From: a bacterium
Lineage (GTDB): Bacteria > Cyanobacteriota > Vampirovibrionia > Obscuribacterales > Obscuribacteraceae
Assembly (NCBI GenBank): GCA_016124935.1
Contig: WGMS01000011.1
Coordinates: 62,001-126,000 of the forward strand
Direction: 5' to 3'
DNA: 64,000 nt
Numbering within the stretch: position 1 is the first letter of the stretch; each line of letters starts with the position of its first letter. Positions 43,180-51,926 of the stretch are shown here, piece by piece. A model generated the notes under the pieces. It was not told the origin of the DNA. It saw only the letters and a program-made list of their open reading frames with translations, and searched no databases. Both the position numbers and the translations under genes were made by a program.

Positions 43180-43788
43180 TCAGTAGCCGCCTATCGAGGC
43201 CCCTCTCACATGTCTGTGGTTGTCCCAGCCGACCGAGCGAGTTACGCCGGAGAGACCGCCATTCTTCACGAAAACCCCGAACAGGGCGGCAGCGCCCACT
43301 ACTCCGGCTGCTCTTTTCATCATGTCGGGGTTGTTCATAAAGTTACTGGCCGCCTGGGGCATGGTGCTGGCGTTTCCGCCATAGGCTCTTGCATAGCTCT
43401 GCTGGGGCATAGCCGCTTGATTGTTGTAATAGCTATTGCCGGTACTATTACTATGGCTCTGACTCTGACTGACATTGCCCTGGAGCGTGTTTGCCCCCTG
43501 GGGCGCCGAATAGCCCATGGCTCTATGAAAGTTCAAAGAATCATCGACTATGTCTATTCCGGGACCCGAGCCGGCGCTTGAAACAACTCCGTCAGGGACC
43601 ACCGGTACTTCGGCTTTCAGTGATGTCTGGTTGCTCTGCGAAACAGGGATGTTCAGGGCCACAGCCCGGGGACTGAGGTCTTCGGCGAAGACTGCCTGGC
43701 AGAATCCTGAAGTCAAGGTTGTCGAGGTAAAAAAGGCTGTTAAGAGGACTACGGCGACTGATTTGCTAGTTCGAGTTGTTGATTTCAT
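43180..43788 (-). CDS. secreted Asn/Gln/Ser-rich protein of unknown function
   Basis: 202 residues. A long signal peptide covers about 1-35 (basic start, hydrophobic ...FFTSTTLTSGFCQAVFA). The mature part is low in structure: a Ser/Asn/Gln-rich stretch at about 95-150, then a hydrophobic helix MMKRAAGVVGAAALFGVFV near 165-185 that may insert in a membrane, and a short basic Gly-rich end. A 200-bp gap without visible gene separates it from the TetR gene. Function unknown. Confidence 0.68.
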   Translation of the reverse strand: MKSTTRTSKSVAVVLLTAFFTSTTLTSGFCQAVFAEDLSPRAVALNIPVSQSNQTSLKAEVPVVPDGVVSSAGSGPGIDIVDDSLNFHRAMGYSAPQGANTLQGNVSQSQSHSNSTGNSYYNNQAAMPQQSYARAYGGNASTMPQAASNFMNNPDMMKRAAGVVGAAALFGVFVKNGGLSGVTRSVGWDNHRHVRGASIGGY

Positions 43789-43994
43789 GACCGCGATTTC
43801 TAGAGGGTGGGTGATGACCTAATCATAGGAAAGCCCGCCGTTTCCGGCATGGGTGGAATTACGAAGCAGGATAGCCCAAGAGGTTGAAACTACGTATGAA
43901 GTCCCTTTGGTTTTGATGAAAAAGCATTAAACTTTTAATCAAGCTAAGAGATCAGCGGATTATTCGGTCTTAAGCAGAGAAAAGCGCCACATGA

Positions 43995-44609
43995 TCAGGA
44001 CCCTGCTCGGACGCCGGATAGGGTCATCTTGATCATGTTATCGGCATATTTGCGCAGCACGGCCTCGTCAAAAGAGTCCGGATCGCGGGCCTTGAGTCTG
44101 TCGTAGGGCGGGAAAAGCGCAGCCAGAAGATAGCAGATGAGCTCAGCCTTATAGAGATAATCCGTCGCACTTCTGGCTTTTGGAATCTCTTCATTGCTAG
44201 CCGCTTTTTCCAGCAAAAAGGCGATTTGCATGAATATGGCGCCCTGGAAGTTGATAATTTCGCCCATGATTGCAGGATTAGCGGAAGCGATAACCTCGGG
44301 GCTATGCAATTGTCCGTTGGCTATGGACCAGTAAGACATTACATGTCCGTATAAAAGTTCTTGCAGTACATCCAGATAGGGTTCTCTGGCTTCTTTTACA
44401 AGCTTGTGAATACGTTCGAGCTCCTTGCTCGTGAACTGCTGGACTACCGCTACCAGAATTGCTTCTTTGTTCTTGAATTCAAGATAGACAGAACCTTTGC
44501 TGATAGATGCTCGGTCGGCTATGTCATCTACTGTGGTCTTTTCAAAGCCATAATAGCCAAATAGCCAGGTAGCCGCTGCCAGTATTTTTTCGCGTCTTGA
44601 AAGATTCAT
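43995..44609 (-). CDS. TetR-family transcriptional regulator
   Basis: 204 residues. The ATG at 44609 has AGAGGT before it and is preferred over a TTG five codons up. The N-terminal helix-turn-helix has the standard form: REKILAAATWLFGYYGFEKTTVDDIADRASISKGSVYLEFKNKEAIL. The C-terminal ligand-binding domain is helical and not assignable. It is divergent from the fasciclin gene. A symmetric element in the shared promoter region (44648-44675) is its likely operator. Confidence 0.92.
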   Translation of the reverse strand: MNLSRREKILAAATWLFGYYGFEKTTVDDIADRASISKGSVYLEFKNKEAILVAVVQQFTSKELERIHKLVKEAREPYLDVLQELLYGHVMSYWSIANGQLHSPEVIASANPAIMGEIINFQGAIFMQIAFLLEKAASNEEIPKARSATDYLYKAELICYLLAALFPPYDRLKARDPDSFDEAVLRKYADNMIKMTLSGVRAGS

Positions 44610-44647
44610 TTGTACCTCTGACAAATTTTACAATTAACGAATAAAGG

Positions 44648-44675
44648 TTTGACTGAAAAGATATAATCAGTCAAA
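44648..44675. promoter_or_regulatory. 28-bp inverted repeat, probable TetR operator
   Basis: TTTGACTG and CAGTCAAA, perfect 8-bp arms with a 12-bp spacer, lie between the TetR start and the fasciclin gene start. TTGACT within the left arm also fits a -35 hexamer with CAAAAT 17 bp downstream on the plus strand, so binding would block the fasciclin promoter and possibly the TetR gene itself. Confidence 0.7.
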
Positions 44676-44732
44676 ATTTCATAAGTCGTTAATCCTACTT
44701 TATTGCTGCATTGGTTTGCAGTAGGAGGTCAC

Positions 44733-45281
44733 ATGAAATCCAGTAAATTGAGAAATGTAGCCAGGATAGCCCTTTGCCCTCTTCTGGCGGGCGTTTTCGC
44801 CTGGGCTCCGTTCAATGGGGCCGAGGCCGCCCCGTCTTGTTCCACTAAGAAGGACGTAAAGTCTCAGGCTTCGGCAGAAAAAGACATTGTTGATACCGCT
44901 GTGGGTGCAGGAAATTTCAGTACCCTGGCCAAAGCCCTTGATGCCGCCGGTCTGGTTGAAACTCTCAAGGGGGAGGGACCCTTTACGGTATTTGCTCCCG
45001 ATGATGCGGCATTCTCCAGGGTGCCTTCGGAGGCTCTCAAGTCTTTGCTGGCTGACAAAGACAAGCTGATCAAGGTTCTCACCTACCATGTCGTAAGTGG
45101 AGAAGTGCCGGCTAAGAAAGTAGTGAAATTGAAGTCGGCAAAAACCCTCGAAGGCTCCGATGTTTCCATTAAGAAGCAGGGGGATAAGGTGCTTATCGGA
45201 GACGCCGATGTTACGGCCACAGACATTAAATGCTCAAACGGAGTGATTCATGTAATCGATAAGGTTTTGATGCCACAATAG
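44733..45281 (+). CDS. secreted fasciclin (FAS1) domain protein
   Basis: 182 residues from an ATG with AGGAGG upstream; an in-frame TTG at 44703 is rejected because it overlaps the ribosome site. A signal peptide spans about 1-33. One FAS1 domain fills the rest: [46 protein letters not shown] (the YH block), and [13 protein letters not shown] at the very end. FAS1 domains mediate adhesion outside the cell. It faces the TetR gene across a symmetric element, and a stable hairpin lies beyond its stop. Confidence 0.92.
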   Translation: MKSSKLRNVARIALCPLLAGVFAWAPFNGAEAAPSCSTKKDVKSQASAEKDIVDTAVGAGNFSTLAKALDAAGLVETLKGEGPFTVFAPDDAAFSRVPSEALKSLLADKDKLIKVLTYHVVSGEVPAKKVVKLKSAKTLEGSDVSIKKQGDKVLIGDADVTATDIKCSNGVIHVIDKVLMPQ

Positions 45282-45292
45282 AAACAGTTGCG

Positions 45293-45318
45293 GGGACCGG
45301 CGGGTAACTGCCGGTCCC
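45293..45318 (+). terminator. GC-rich hairpin after the fasciclin gene
   Basis: Perfect 9-bp stem (GGGACCGGC / GCCGGTCCC) with an 8-base loop, 12 bp after the fasciclin stop. There is no U-run, so it may stabilise the transcript end or act with a factor instead of terminating alone. Confidence 0.5.
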
Positions 45319-45353
45319 GTCCCATGATGGCGATTCTCGGGAGAGTAAATTCG

Positions 45354-46034
45354 ATGAACAAGGCTATTTTTTTGATGATGAGCTTGTTTTTCATCAATTC
45401 AACATTGCTCGCTCAAGATTCTTTCGCCCAGAATTATGTCTCTAAGCCCTCCTTGGCTAAATTGCCGGTTCCTTACCCGGGGGCATCAAAATCCCTGTCC
45501 GATTCTGAGCTCGACAGTATGTTTAATGCGATGCCTCTCGTTCGCACGGAGAAGCGAGGGCGGTATAACTACGTGGTCGGTTCTGTTCTGGTCGACGCAC
45601 CGCAGGACCAGGTCTGGGAGATCCTGGCCGACTATGAAAAGTCGCCTGAAATCTTTGCTAACTTGAGCTTATGCCAGGTGCTGGGTACCGAAGGCGAAGT
45701 TAAGCTGCTCAGGCAAGTTGTTAAACCGGGCGGTCCATTCAAGTTTGACTATGTCGTCAATTTGATTGAAAAGAAACCCTGCTTGATCCAGTGGAAGCGA
45801 AGGTCCGGCTCTTTGAAGGAGGTCATGGGTACCTGGGAGCTTAAGCCATTCAAGAAAAGTGCTTCGGCTTCCTCGCCTGCCTCCGACTATACTTTCGTCA
45901 CCTACAGCATTTATCTGGATGGCGGCCTTGCATTGCCGCCCTGGTTGCTTGCTTCTCAGGTCAAGGGCTATTTGCCCCAGGTACTGAACGCTCTCAAGAA
46001 GAGGGTGGAGTCTTCAAATAGGGGGCGTCGATGA
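45354..46034 (+). CDS. secreted SRPBCC (START-like, polyketide cyclase type) protein
   Basis: 226 residues from an ATG with GGGAGAG upstream. Signal peptide about 1-25 (MNKAIFLMMSLFFINSTLLA). The fold is the START-like lipid-binding barrel: SVLVDAPQDQVWEILADYEKSPEIF, then KLLRQVVKPGGPFKFDYVV and a C-terminal helix ALPPWLLASQVKGYLPQVLNAL. These domains bind hydrophobic ligands in a deep pocket. Its end overlaps the next start (ATGA), so it is translationally coupled to the small membrane protein. Confidence 0.82.
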   Translation: MNKAIFLMMSLFFINSTLLAQDSFAQNYVSKPSLAKLPVPYPGASKSLSDSELDSMFNAMPLVRTEKRGRYNYVVGSVLVDAPQDQVWEILADYEKSPEIFANLSLCQVLGTEGEVKLLRQVVKPGGPFKFDYVVNLIEKKPCLIQWKRRSGSLKEVMGTWELKPFKKSASASSPASDYTFVTYSIYLDGGLALPPWLLASQVKGYLPQVLNALKKRVESSNRGRR

Positions 46035-46360
46035 TTCTTCTTTTGCGGGGCTTGTATGCTTCGATATTCTTATTCATGCTGGCTTTTACCGTATGGTCGG
46101 CCACCTGTGAGAGTATTCTGGACATTCCTTCTGTGGTGCTTAATGACGTCTGGTTCAAAGCTACTCTTTTTGATGCTTATTTTGCTTTTTTGTCTGTTTT
46201 TCTCTGGATCTGCTACCGCGAGAGATCGCTACCTCTCAAAGTTTTCATGTTTTTTGCAATCGTCTGTCTGGGTAATATCGCAATCTCCCTTTATGTTCTT
46301 TTGCTGCTGTTGAGGCTTCAACCGGGTGAAGGCGTCGAGGCATTATTCACCAGGAAATAA
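46031..46360 (+). CDS. DUF1475-like small membrane protein
   Basis: 109 residues with three membrane helices (about 2-22, 45-62, 72-96). The order, an N-terminal helix followed by FTVWSATCESI and later FDAYFAFLSVFLWICYRE, resembles the DUF1475 family. Function not known. Coupled by ATGA to the SRPBCC gene upstream, which suggests a shared lipid-related job, an inference. Followed by a terminator. Confidence 0.72.
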   Translation: MILLLRGLYASIFLFMLAFTVWSATCESILDIPSVVLNDVWFKATLFDAYFAFLSVFLWICYRERSLPLKVFMFFAIVCLGNIAISLYVLLLLLRLQPGEGVEALFTRK

Positions 46361-46373
46361 AAGGAAAATATTA

Positions 46374-46402
46374 GAAACGGAAGGTTGTCTACCTTCCGTT
46401 TC
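46374..46402. terminator. bidirectional intrinsic terminator
   Basis: A 12-bp stem (GAAACGGAAGGT, 5-base loop, ACCTTCCGTTTC) between two convergent genes. The plus strand continues TTGTTCGG and the minus strand TAATATTTTCCTTTT, so it can serve both. Confidence 0.8.
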
Positions 46403-46421
46403 TTGTTCGGAACTACCCTGC

Positions 46422-47606
46422 TTATTGGCTGTAGCCGTTATAAGCGATGGGGGCTGTAAGCGCTGTAGAAGGGCTTCCGGCGAGTTGAAGGGGAGAGTCT
46501 AGCTTCAACTCGATGGCTGTTCCGCTGGGAATTACCACATCACTGCCTTTTCTGGCAATCAGACTTTGAGCTACGCCGAGACCGGCTCCGATTGCGGTAC
46601 CGGACCAGGCTCCGCGACCGGCTCCTCTGCCTCCACCGGCGATGGCGCCGATGGCTGTACCGAGGGCGGCTCCGGTGCCGGCTCCCACAGCACCTCTGAC
46701 ACCGGCTTGTACAACTTTGCCTTTCCAGGTTTCGCCTTTGATGGCGCCATCTTCGATACTATCGTATTTGCCGATTTCACCGACTATGGTGGCAGATATA
46801 GGGGCTTCCTGACCATCCGGAGTACGGAGGCGATTGAAGGTGATGTCGAGAGCTCCGGTTCTTCCAAGGAATTTGCCGGCTTTCGAGTCTGTTACCTGAC
46901 CGATCAGGGTAGTGCCGACAGGGATCTGGCTATCACCTAGAATAATCGCCTGACTTACCTTAGCCTGGATCATGTCACCGGCCTTGGCTACGCTGGTGGC
47001 GATAGATGTGTCGAGGGTGGCCGGTATCATCAGTCCGGCAGGAGCGTAGACCACCCGGGCCTGTTTGTAGGCGGGGATCTCCGGTCTGTAGACTGGATGG
47101 GGTTGGGTCGAGAAGGTGCTGGTCTGAGGTGAGTTATGGGCGGTTGCCGGAGCCGGAGCGGAGTCCGATACTCCGGTCAACTGGGAGATGTAGGCGTTGA
47201 CGCTGGGGCTGTCGCCGAGGGCGCCGCGCAGGGCATTGGCCCATCTCTGGGCAAGCAATGCCGGAGTGGTGCCGGCCAGCTTGGCGGATGCACCGTCCAC
47301 AGTGGCTACATGATAGCCGCCGAGGGTGACCACAGGTAAGCCGTTGACATAGGTGACACCGACTGTTTTATCGCCACTGTCTTTAGTGGCTACTAGGGCG
47401 TTGTCCAAATTCTGTTGGATCTTTGAAGCTCTTATGTCACCGGACATCCCACCGGCAGTGGCGATGTCGTTCATAACTACCGAGCCTGCAATTCTGACAT
47501 TGGAGTCGGCGGCGAATACTGCAACCGGGGCGAGCGCAAAGGTCTGTCCCACAACGAGGGTCGCTGCAATTAGAGTTCTCTTGAGGCTTTCCATTTTGGC
47601 TTTCAT
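46422..47606 (-). CDS. secreted protein with glycine-zipper region
   Basis: 394 residues from an ATG with AAGGA upstream; the frame extends 15 codons further but the signal peptide (about 1-32, ...LVVGQTFALAPVAVFAAD) fixes the start. The first 120 residues are a small alpha/beta domain. Residues about 180-290 are beta-rich and resemble the Bacterial TrbI/conjugation-like beta domain: GDMIQAKVSQAIILGDSQIPVGTTLIGQVTDSKAG. A glycine-zipper membrane segment follows at about 310-345 (AGTGAALGTAIGAIAGGG and AIGAGLGVAQSL), then VVIPSGTAIELKLDSPLQL. An outer-membrane association is likely. Confidence 0.75.
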   Translation of the reverse strand: MKAKMESLKRTLIAATLVVGQTFALAPVAVFAADSNVRIAGSVVMNDIATAGGMSGDIRASKIQQNLDNALVATKDSGDKTVGVTYVNGLPVVTLGGYHVATVDGASAKLAGTTPALLAQRWANALRGALGDSPSVNAYISQLTGVSDSAPAPATAHNSPQTSTFSTQPHPVYRPEIPAYKQARVVYAPAGLMIPATLDTSIATSVAKAGDMIQAKVSQAIILGDSQIPVGTTLIGQVTDSKAGKFLGRTGALDITFNRLRTPDGQEAPISATIVGEIGKYDSIEDGAIKGETWKGKVVQAGVRGAVGAGTGAALGTAIGAIAGGGRGAGRGAWSGTAIGAGLGVAQSLIARKGSDVVIPSGTAIELKLDSPLQLAGSPSTALTAPIAYNGYSQ

Positions 47607-47734
47607 TATTGTTATCCTTTTAAAACTTAATCCACGCTTTAGAGGGCCCATGCTCTATTCAGGATTGGCAAATCCGAACTGGGCTAATAGACCCTGGTGC
47701 CCCCGAAGATGTTCCCGGCTTTCTTTATTTCATC

Positions 47735-47763
47735 TTGGCAAGGCTTGGGATCATTTATATAGG
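47735..47763 (+). promoter_or_regulatory. promoter-like pair upstream of the truncated haemoglobin gene
   Basis: TTGGCA (47735-47740) and TATAGG (47758-47763) are 17 bp apart, about 95 bp before the ATG of the globin gene. It matches a sigma-70 type site moderately. Confidence 0.45.
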
Positions 47764-47856
47764 CAAGGATTCGGTGAAGATACCGTATATGATGCTGGCA
47801 TCCGCCTGGTTGTTCTGCTATCCTTCTTGTCTCGTTTATTCAGCAGGTCCCGGGAA

Positions 47857-48240
47857 ATGCAAGACCCTTTGAGCATCATACATTCGGCTGTCGGTGGCGA
47901 TGAGCCTTTTTACCGGTTGGTCGAGGAATTCTATAAAGGGGTGGAAGATGACAAAATTCTAAGACCGATGTACCCTGAAGACCTTGAAGCACCAAAAGAG
48001 CGCCTCGCTCTTTTTTTGATTCAGCGCATGGGTGGCGCGACCACCTATAGCGACCAACGTGGGCATCCCAGGATGAGAGCCCGGCATTTGAAGTTTCCTA
48101 TCGGTCTCAAAGAACGTGATGCCTGGCTTCTGAACATGGGTCGGGCTCTTGATTGCGTGTCCGAGTTCCAGCCTCACCGGCAAGTACTGGAGGAATTTTT
48201 CACAGAATTTGCCACTTTTATGATCAATAGACCGGGCTAG
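47857..48240 (+). CDS. glbO: truncated haemoglobin, group II
   Basis: 127 residues, the normal size of a 2-on-2 globin. The frame is open for 168 codons before this ATG but that part lacks any recognisable protein feature. Group II marks are visible: PFYRLVEEFYKGV with the distal tyrosine, GHPRMRARHLKFPIG with the proximal histidine, and DAWLLNM with the tryptophan of helix G. These proteins bind oxygen tightly and handle peroxide or nitric oxide. Weak ribosome site. Confidence 0.9.
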   Translation: MQDPLSIIHSAVGGDEPFYRLVEEFYKGVEDDKILRPMYPEDLEAPKERLALFLIQRMGGATTYSDQRGHPRMRARHLKFPIGLKERDAWLLNMGRALDCVSEFQPHRQVLEEFFTEFATFMINRPG

Positions 48241-48247
48241 CCTGATC

Positions 48248-49153
48248 TTATTGCGAAGAGAAGAAGGTAATCATCCGGGTCATCGCAGAATCGGTTCTGG
48301 TCTTATGATCTGCCCCGACCAGTTCTGTAAATTCGACAGGCTCTTTCACATGCTCTTTTACTTCATCGTAAATCTCTTTGGCTTGAGCCATATAAGCTTC
48401 GTCCTCGTTGTCTCCCGATACGAAAAGAAGCATCAGAGGGCATTTCAAATCACGGAAATACTCGCCCGGAGAGCGCACTTTCAGCTCCATCGGAATCTGC
48501 ACATTGAAGGGCGGTTCGGAATAGGTTTTCTTCGAGCGTAACATGCTGGTGTTCGGACCGAAGGCTGCTACTTTTTTCAGCTTCGGAGACATCTCAGCCA
48601 GTAACCAGATAATTGTTGCTCCGACTCCGTTTCCTGCTCCGTATATTTCTGAGCTGTCGACTTCGGGCCGGTTGCTAAGCCAGTTTAGCGCGTTGACAGC
48701 GTCGACGACTTCGCCGCAGCACTGCTCATAATAACCTGGATTGCCATTCTCTGCTCTCCAGGAGGGCAGGAAAACGACATAGCCCGCGTCCACCAGCGGT
48801 CTGACCGTTTCGGCGTCATATTTGTCCAGGGCGAAGCCCGAGTGCGCGTATAGCACCGCCGGACGTTTGCCCTCTTTGACCACCGGGGTGAACAACCAGC
48901 CTTTCATGTCTCTTTTCTCGGACTGATAGACCACTGGAATTGCCCCGGCTGGAACACGATTGTCGAAGGGCTGCGGAGCAGAACCTTTGAAGATCGGCTC
49001 GGTTTTGAATTCTAGATGCTGCTTGGTAAAGGGAACGTACTCTTCTTCGACCTTTTCCTGGGTGCAGGAGCTGGTTGCGCAGCTCAAGCCGCTCAACAAA
49101 AGCACTGGAGTCATGGTTGAGAGTAGAAAGGATTTGACTGATTTGAGTTTCAT
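48248..49153 (-). CDS. lipoprotein with alpha/beta-hydrolase fold, nucleophile replaced
   Basis: 301 residues from the ATG chosen because it places a lipobox LLSGLSC at residues 19-25; the frame extends 55 codons further. The fold is of the dienelactone-hydrolase/prolyl-peptidase type: VLYAHSGFALDKY as the oxyanion strand, and later FVSGDNEDEAYM and GADHKTRTDS as the acid and histidine regions. At the nucleophile elbow, where relatives read GHSNGG, this protein reads YGAGNGVGA. The serine is replaced by glycine. It may therefore be non-catalytic, or use another residue. Attached to a membrane outside the cytoplasm. Confidence 0.72.
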   Translation of the reverse strand: MKLKSVKSFLLSTMTPVLLLSGLSCATSSCTQEKVEEEYVPFTKQHLEFKTEPIFKGSAPQPFDNRVPAGAIPVVYQSEKRDMKGWLFTPVVKEGKRPAVLYAHSGFALDKYDAETVRPLVDAGYVVFLPSWRAENGNPGYYEQCCGEVVDAVNALNWLSNRPEVDSSEIYGAGNGVGATIIWLLAEMSPKLKKVAAFGPNTSMLRSKKTYSEPPFNVQIPMELKVRSPGEYFRDLKCPLMLLFVSGDNEDEAYMAQAKEIYDEVKEHVKEPVEFTELVGADHKTRTDSAMTRMITFFSSQ

Positions 49154-49295
49154 CGACGGATTTAGGATTCCCTGGTAAAGCTGGACAATCATACGAATAC
49201 CATTGTATCGCTTCAAGTCAAAAAAAAGATTATATTGACAGCCTTCTTGCCGAGGTGCCATCAGTATTGAATACGGTGTTTTCTTTCGACTCGCG

Positions 49296-50072
49296 CTATT
49301 CCTTTTTTCTCTCTTCAAGCAGGTTCTCCTGCTTCAAGGGCAATCTTTTTCGGATCTGATCAAGATTCTCTACCATTATTTGATGGACATGTTTTCGCAT
49401 AAGACCGGAGCTTCTATCAAAATCATCGGGATGTATCGGGGGCAGAACCCGGATAGTGATATCCGATCGAAAACCGATACTTTTGGCATGTTTGCCCAGG
49501 ATCTCATGAGTGCCGTCTATCACCACCGGAATCACCGGGACGTTACAGTCCACCGCGAGCCGGAAGGCTCCATCTCGAAAGTTCTGTATCTCTCCGTTTT
49601 CGGAGCGAGTACCTTCCGGGAACAATAATATCGAGGAGCCCTGGTTCAGCCAGCCTTTACAAGTATTCATCATCTCTTTGATGCTCTTGAGCTCGCCCCG
49701 CTTTATCTTTACATACTGATTGAGATACATATTCTGTCCGACCAGCGGCATATTGAAGATGGATTCTTTCGAGACGAATTTGAAAGGTTTATAGAGTCCG
49801 TAAAGAACCAGAATATCCCAATAAGATTGATGATTAGCCACCAGTACATAGGTCTTATTGGGATCAATCAGCTCCCTACCTTCGAAGCGGCATGGCCAGC
49901 CGGGATTGGTGTAGAGATAGAACATGCCCCAGAAACTTGCAAACAAATGAGCGATTCTCCGGTTCTTATCGAAGGGAAAGGTGAAGAGACAGATGATTGC
50001 GACGATGGAGCAAAAGAAAATGCTGGTGCCGAAGAAATATGCTGTCCAGAGAATAGTTGTCAGTTTCTGCAT
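49296..50072 (-). CDS. plsC: 1-acyl-sn-glycerol-3-phosphate acyltransferase
   Basis: 258 residues. A membrane helix at about 8-30 is followed by the four acyltransferase blocks: NHQSYWDILVLY (HX4D catalytic pair), FVSKESIFNMPLVG, LFPEGTRSENGE, and VPVIPVVIDGT. It adds the second acyl chain to lysophosphatidic acid in phospholipid synthesis at the inner membrane. The following gene on the same strand is the lipoprotein; a downstream overlap exists only with its rejected longer start. Confidence 0.92.
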   Translation of the reverse strand: MQKLTTILWTAYFFGTSIFFCSIVAIICLFTFPFDKNRRIAHLFASFWGMFYLYTNPGWPCRFEGRELIDPNKTYVLVANHQSYWDILVLYGLYKPFKFVSKESIFNMPLVGQNMYLNQYVKIKRGELKSIKEMMNTCKGWLNQGSSILLFPEGTRSENGEIQNFRDGAFRLAVDCNVPVIPVVIDGTHEILGKHAKSIGFRSDITIRVLPPIHPDDFDRSSGLMRKHVHQIMVENLDQIRKRLPLKQENLLEERKKE

Positions 50073-50188
50073 AAAGCCAGGTGAGATTTCCCTTCAGGTA
50101 AGGGCATTATAAAGGGCTCCAGCGCCGAAAACATTCTGCCACTTTAATGTGCAAGCCCAGACCAGGTCCCTGTTGCGCATCCGTCGGG

Positions 50189-51079
50189 TCAGCCTGCTAG
50201 ATAGCCTTCATTCTCCAGGGCATCGACATAGCATCTTTCCGAGCCGGGACTGGCTGCCAGAAATAGCGAGGGCTCAACCATCTCCAGTTCCAGGAGCTGA
50301 TAGTTCCCGTGGTCCGCTTGCAGAAGGTCGACCCGCATGTAGGCTGGTCGGAAAGGCAGAGCTTCCAGGATTTTGTCTCCTATGGAGAGCGCTTCTACCG
50401 AAGGCTCTATGGCGGTGACTCTCGCCACTTCTTCATCCGGCTCGGCGTGGTGACCGGCGAGCGGCCTGTGAATGGCATGGGAGAAGCGTCCTCCAAAATA
50501 GAGCAGGGCATGTTCGCCTGTTTTATCGGCGCTTGGAAGATATGGCTGGATCATCACCCCGCTCTTTTGCGCCAGGGTGCCAATGTGCTCGATTGCGCCC
50601 GCCTTCTCTGCGTCGTTTTCCAGATTGAAGCGTTTCATTCCCTGGCTGCCGGCACCGATACTGGGCTTTATCACCACGTTCTTGCTATCCAAAGGAAGCT
50701 CGGGCAAGCAAGCCGGGCTGCCTTTATCCAGCCAGGCTGTCGGTATCGTCGGAATTCCCTCGCTTTCGAGTGATTTCAGATAGGTCTTGTCTATGTTCCA
50801 TTCTATTATGCTGGCACTGTTCACAAGGTTGGAGCGGGTCATCGCTTCTTGTAACCATCGCCTGAAGCAAGCATAGTCCTCTTGATAGTCCCAGACCGAG
50901 CAGAAGATAAGGTTCTTGAAACATTCCAGGGCTTCGCCGTCATGCTCCTGCCAGACCAGGGGCTCGGCCCTGTAGCCTCTGGCTTTCAGCTCTCGAACGA
51001 GTGGCAGATAGTCTGATTGAAGCTGCGGGAAGGCACGGGCGGTGAGGAGTCCGATATCTATTTCTCTTTGTATGACCAT
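50189..51079 (-). CDS. ATP-grasp domain protein
   Basis: 296 residues, a stand-alone ATP-grasp enzyme. N-terminal region (about 1-95) with DIGLLTARAFPQLQSDYLPLV, then WNIDKTYLKSLESEGIPTIPT, the ATP-binding lysine strand NVVIKPSIGAGSQGMKRF, and the metal and substrate region YLPSADKTGEHALLYFGGRFSHAI. Enzymes of this type join a carboxylate to an amine or similar group with ATP; the closest described relative in layout is the DcsG/RimK-like group. Substrate unknown. Divergent from pspA. Confidence 0.82.
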   Translation of the reverse strand: MVIQREIDIGLLTARAFPQLQSDYLPLVRELKARGYRAEPLVWQEHDGEALECFKNLIFCSVWDYQEDYACFRRWLQEAMTRSNLVNSASIIEWNIDKTYLKSLESEGIPTIPTAWLDKGSPACLPELPLDSKNVVIKPSIGAGSQGMKRFNLENDAEKAGAIEHIGTLAQKSGVMIQPYLPSADKTGEHALLYFGGRFSHAIHRPLAGHHAEPDEEVARVTAIEPSVEALSIGDKILEALPFRPAYMRVDLLQADHGNYQLLELEMVEPSLFLAASPGSERCYVDALENEGYLAG

Positions 51080-51235
51080 GCTGCACTATATCCGTGGGAG
51101 CAAAAACAAGCGGGGGCGAAAGAGAATAGATTATCATTAGCCAGGGCGCCCCGGCTCTTGGCTCGGTTTCGCCCCTGTAGAAACCGGGAACGTAAAAATT
51201 GCAATCTATCTAACTAAGCCTAAGGAGTTGCTTTC

Positions 51236-51919
51236 ATGTTCAAAAGATTCATGAATCTAGTCAAGGGTTCAGCCAACAAAGGAATGAAGAAGCTGGAGAC
51301 CCCGGAGCTCATGGCTGAAGAAGCGCAGATGGAACTGGAGAAAGCCGCTAAAGACCTCAAGGAAGCGACCATCGAGGCTCGCACCAACGAGAAGATGCTG
51401 GAGAAGAAGTTGGAAGCGACAGGTAAAAAGATAGAAGAATGGAAAGCCAGGGCTGCTTTGTCCGTTCAGCAGAAAAATGATGATGTGGCCAGGCAATGTC
51501 TACAGAAGAAAAAAGAGATGGAGGTCGAGCTGGAGTCTTTGAACATGCAGCTCGAGGAACAGAAGCGAATATCTCTGTCTATGAACGAAAGGCGTATACA
51601 AGTAGAGCGGGAGCTCTCCGAGTTCAAATTGAAAAAGCAGCAGCTCATCGCCAGGATGCAAGCCGGTGACGCTCTGGCCGATGCCAAATCGATAGGTGAC
51701 CTATCCTCGGTGACCAGCGGCATTGACCAGTTCGAAGAGAAGATCCGCGAACAAGAGATGCGCAATGAAGTTTTGCGAGAGCTGGATGAAGATACGCTTC
51801 TTGAAGATGAATTCAAGAAACTGGAAAGCAGCCATGGAGCGTCTGCTGCTCCGTCGGCTGTGGATGACGAGCTTGCTCAACTCAAGCAGAAATTGCTCGA
51901 GGATAAGAGTTCCGAATAG
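51236..51919 (+). CDS. pspA: PspA/IM30-family protein
   Basis: 227 residues with AAGGAG before the ATG. An N-terminal amphipathic helix FKRFMNLVKGSANKGMKKL is followed by a long coiled coil (about 30-150) with LETPELMAEEAQMELEKAA and ending with a helical C-terminal part (about 165-200). PspA and Vipp1 form rod or ring assemblies that repair membranes; Vipp1 is the cyanobacterial relative. The C-terminal extension typical of Vipp1 is not obvious. It is adjacent to a convergent nitroreductase gene. Confidence 0.85.
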   Translation: MFKRFMNLVKGSANKGMKKLETPELMAEEAQMELEKAAKDLKEATIEARTNEKMLEKKLEATGKKIEEWKARAALSVQQKNDDVARQCLQKKKEMEVELESLNMQLEEQKRISLSMNERRIQVERELSEFKLKKQQLIARMQAGDALADAKSIGDLSSVTSGIDQFEEKIREQEMRNEVLRELDEDTLLEDEFKKLESSHGASAAPSAVDDELAQLKQKLLEDKSSE

Positions 51920-51926
51920 TCAAGCT

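Noticed and set aside
47353..47856. N-terminal extension of the truncated haemoglobin
   Set aside because: Residues before the ATG at 47857 do not look like protein, overlap the divergent gene and hold the promoter-like site; the globin domain alone has normal length.
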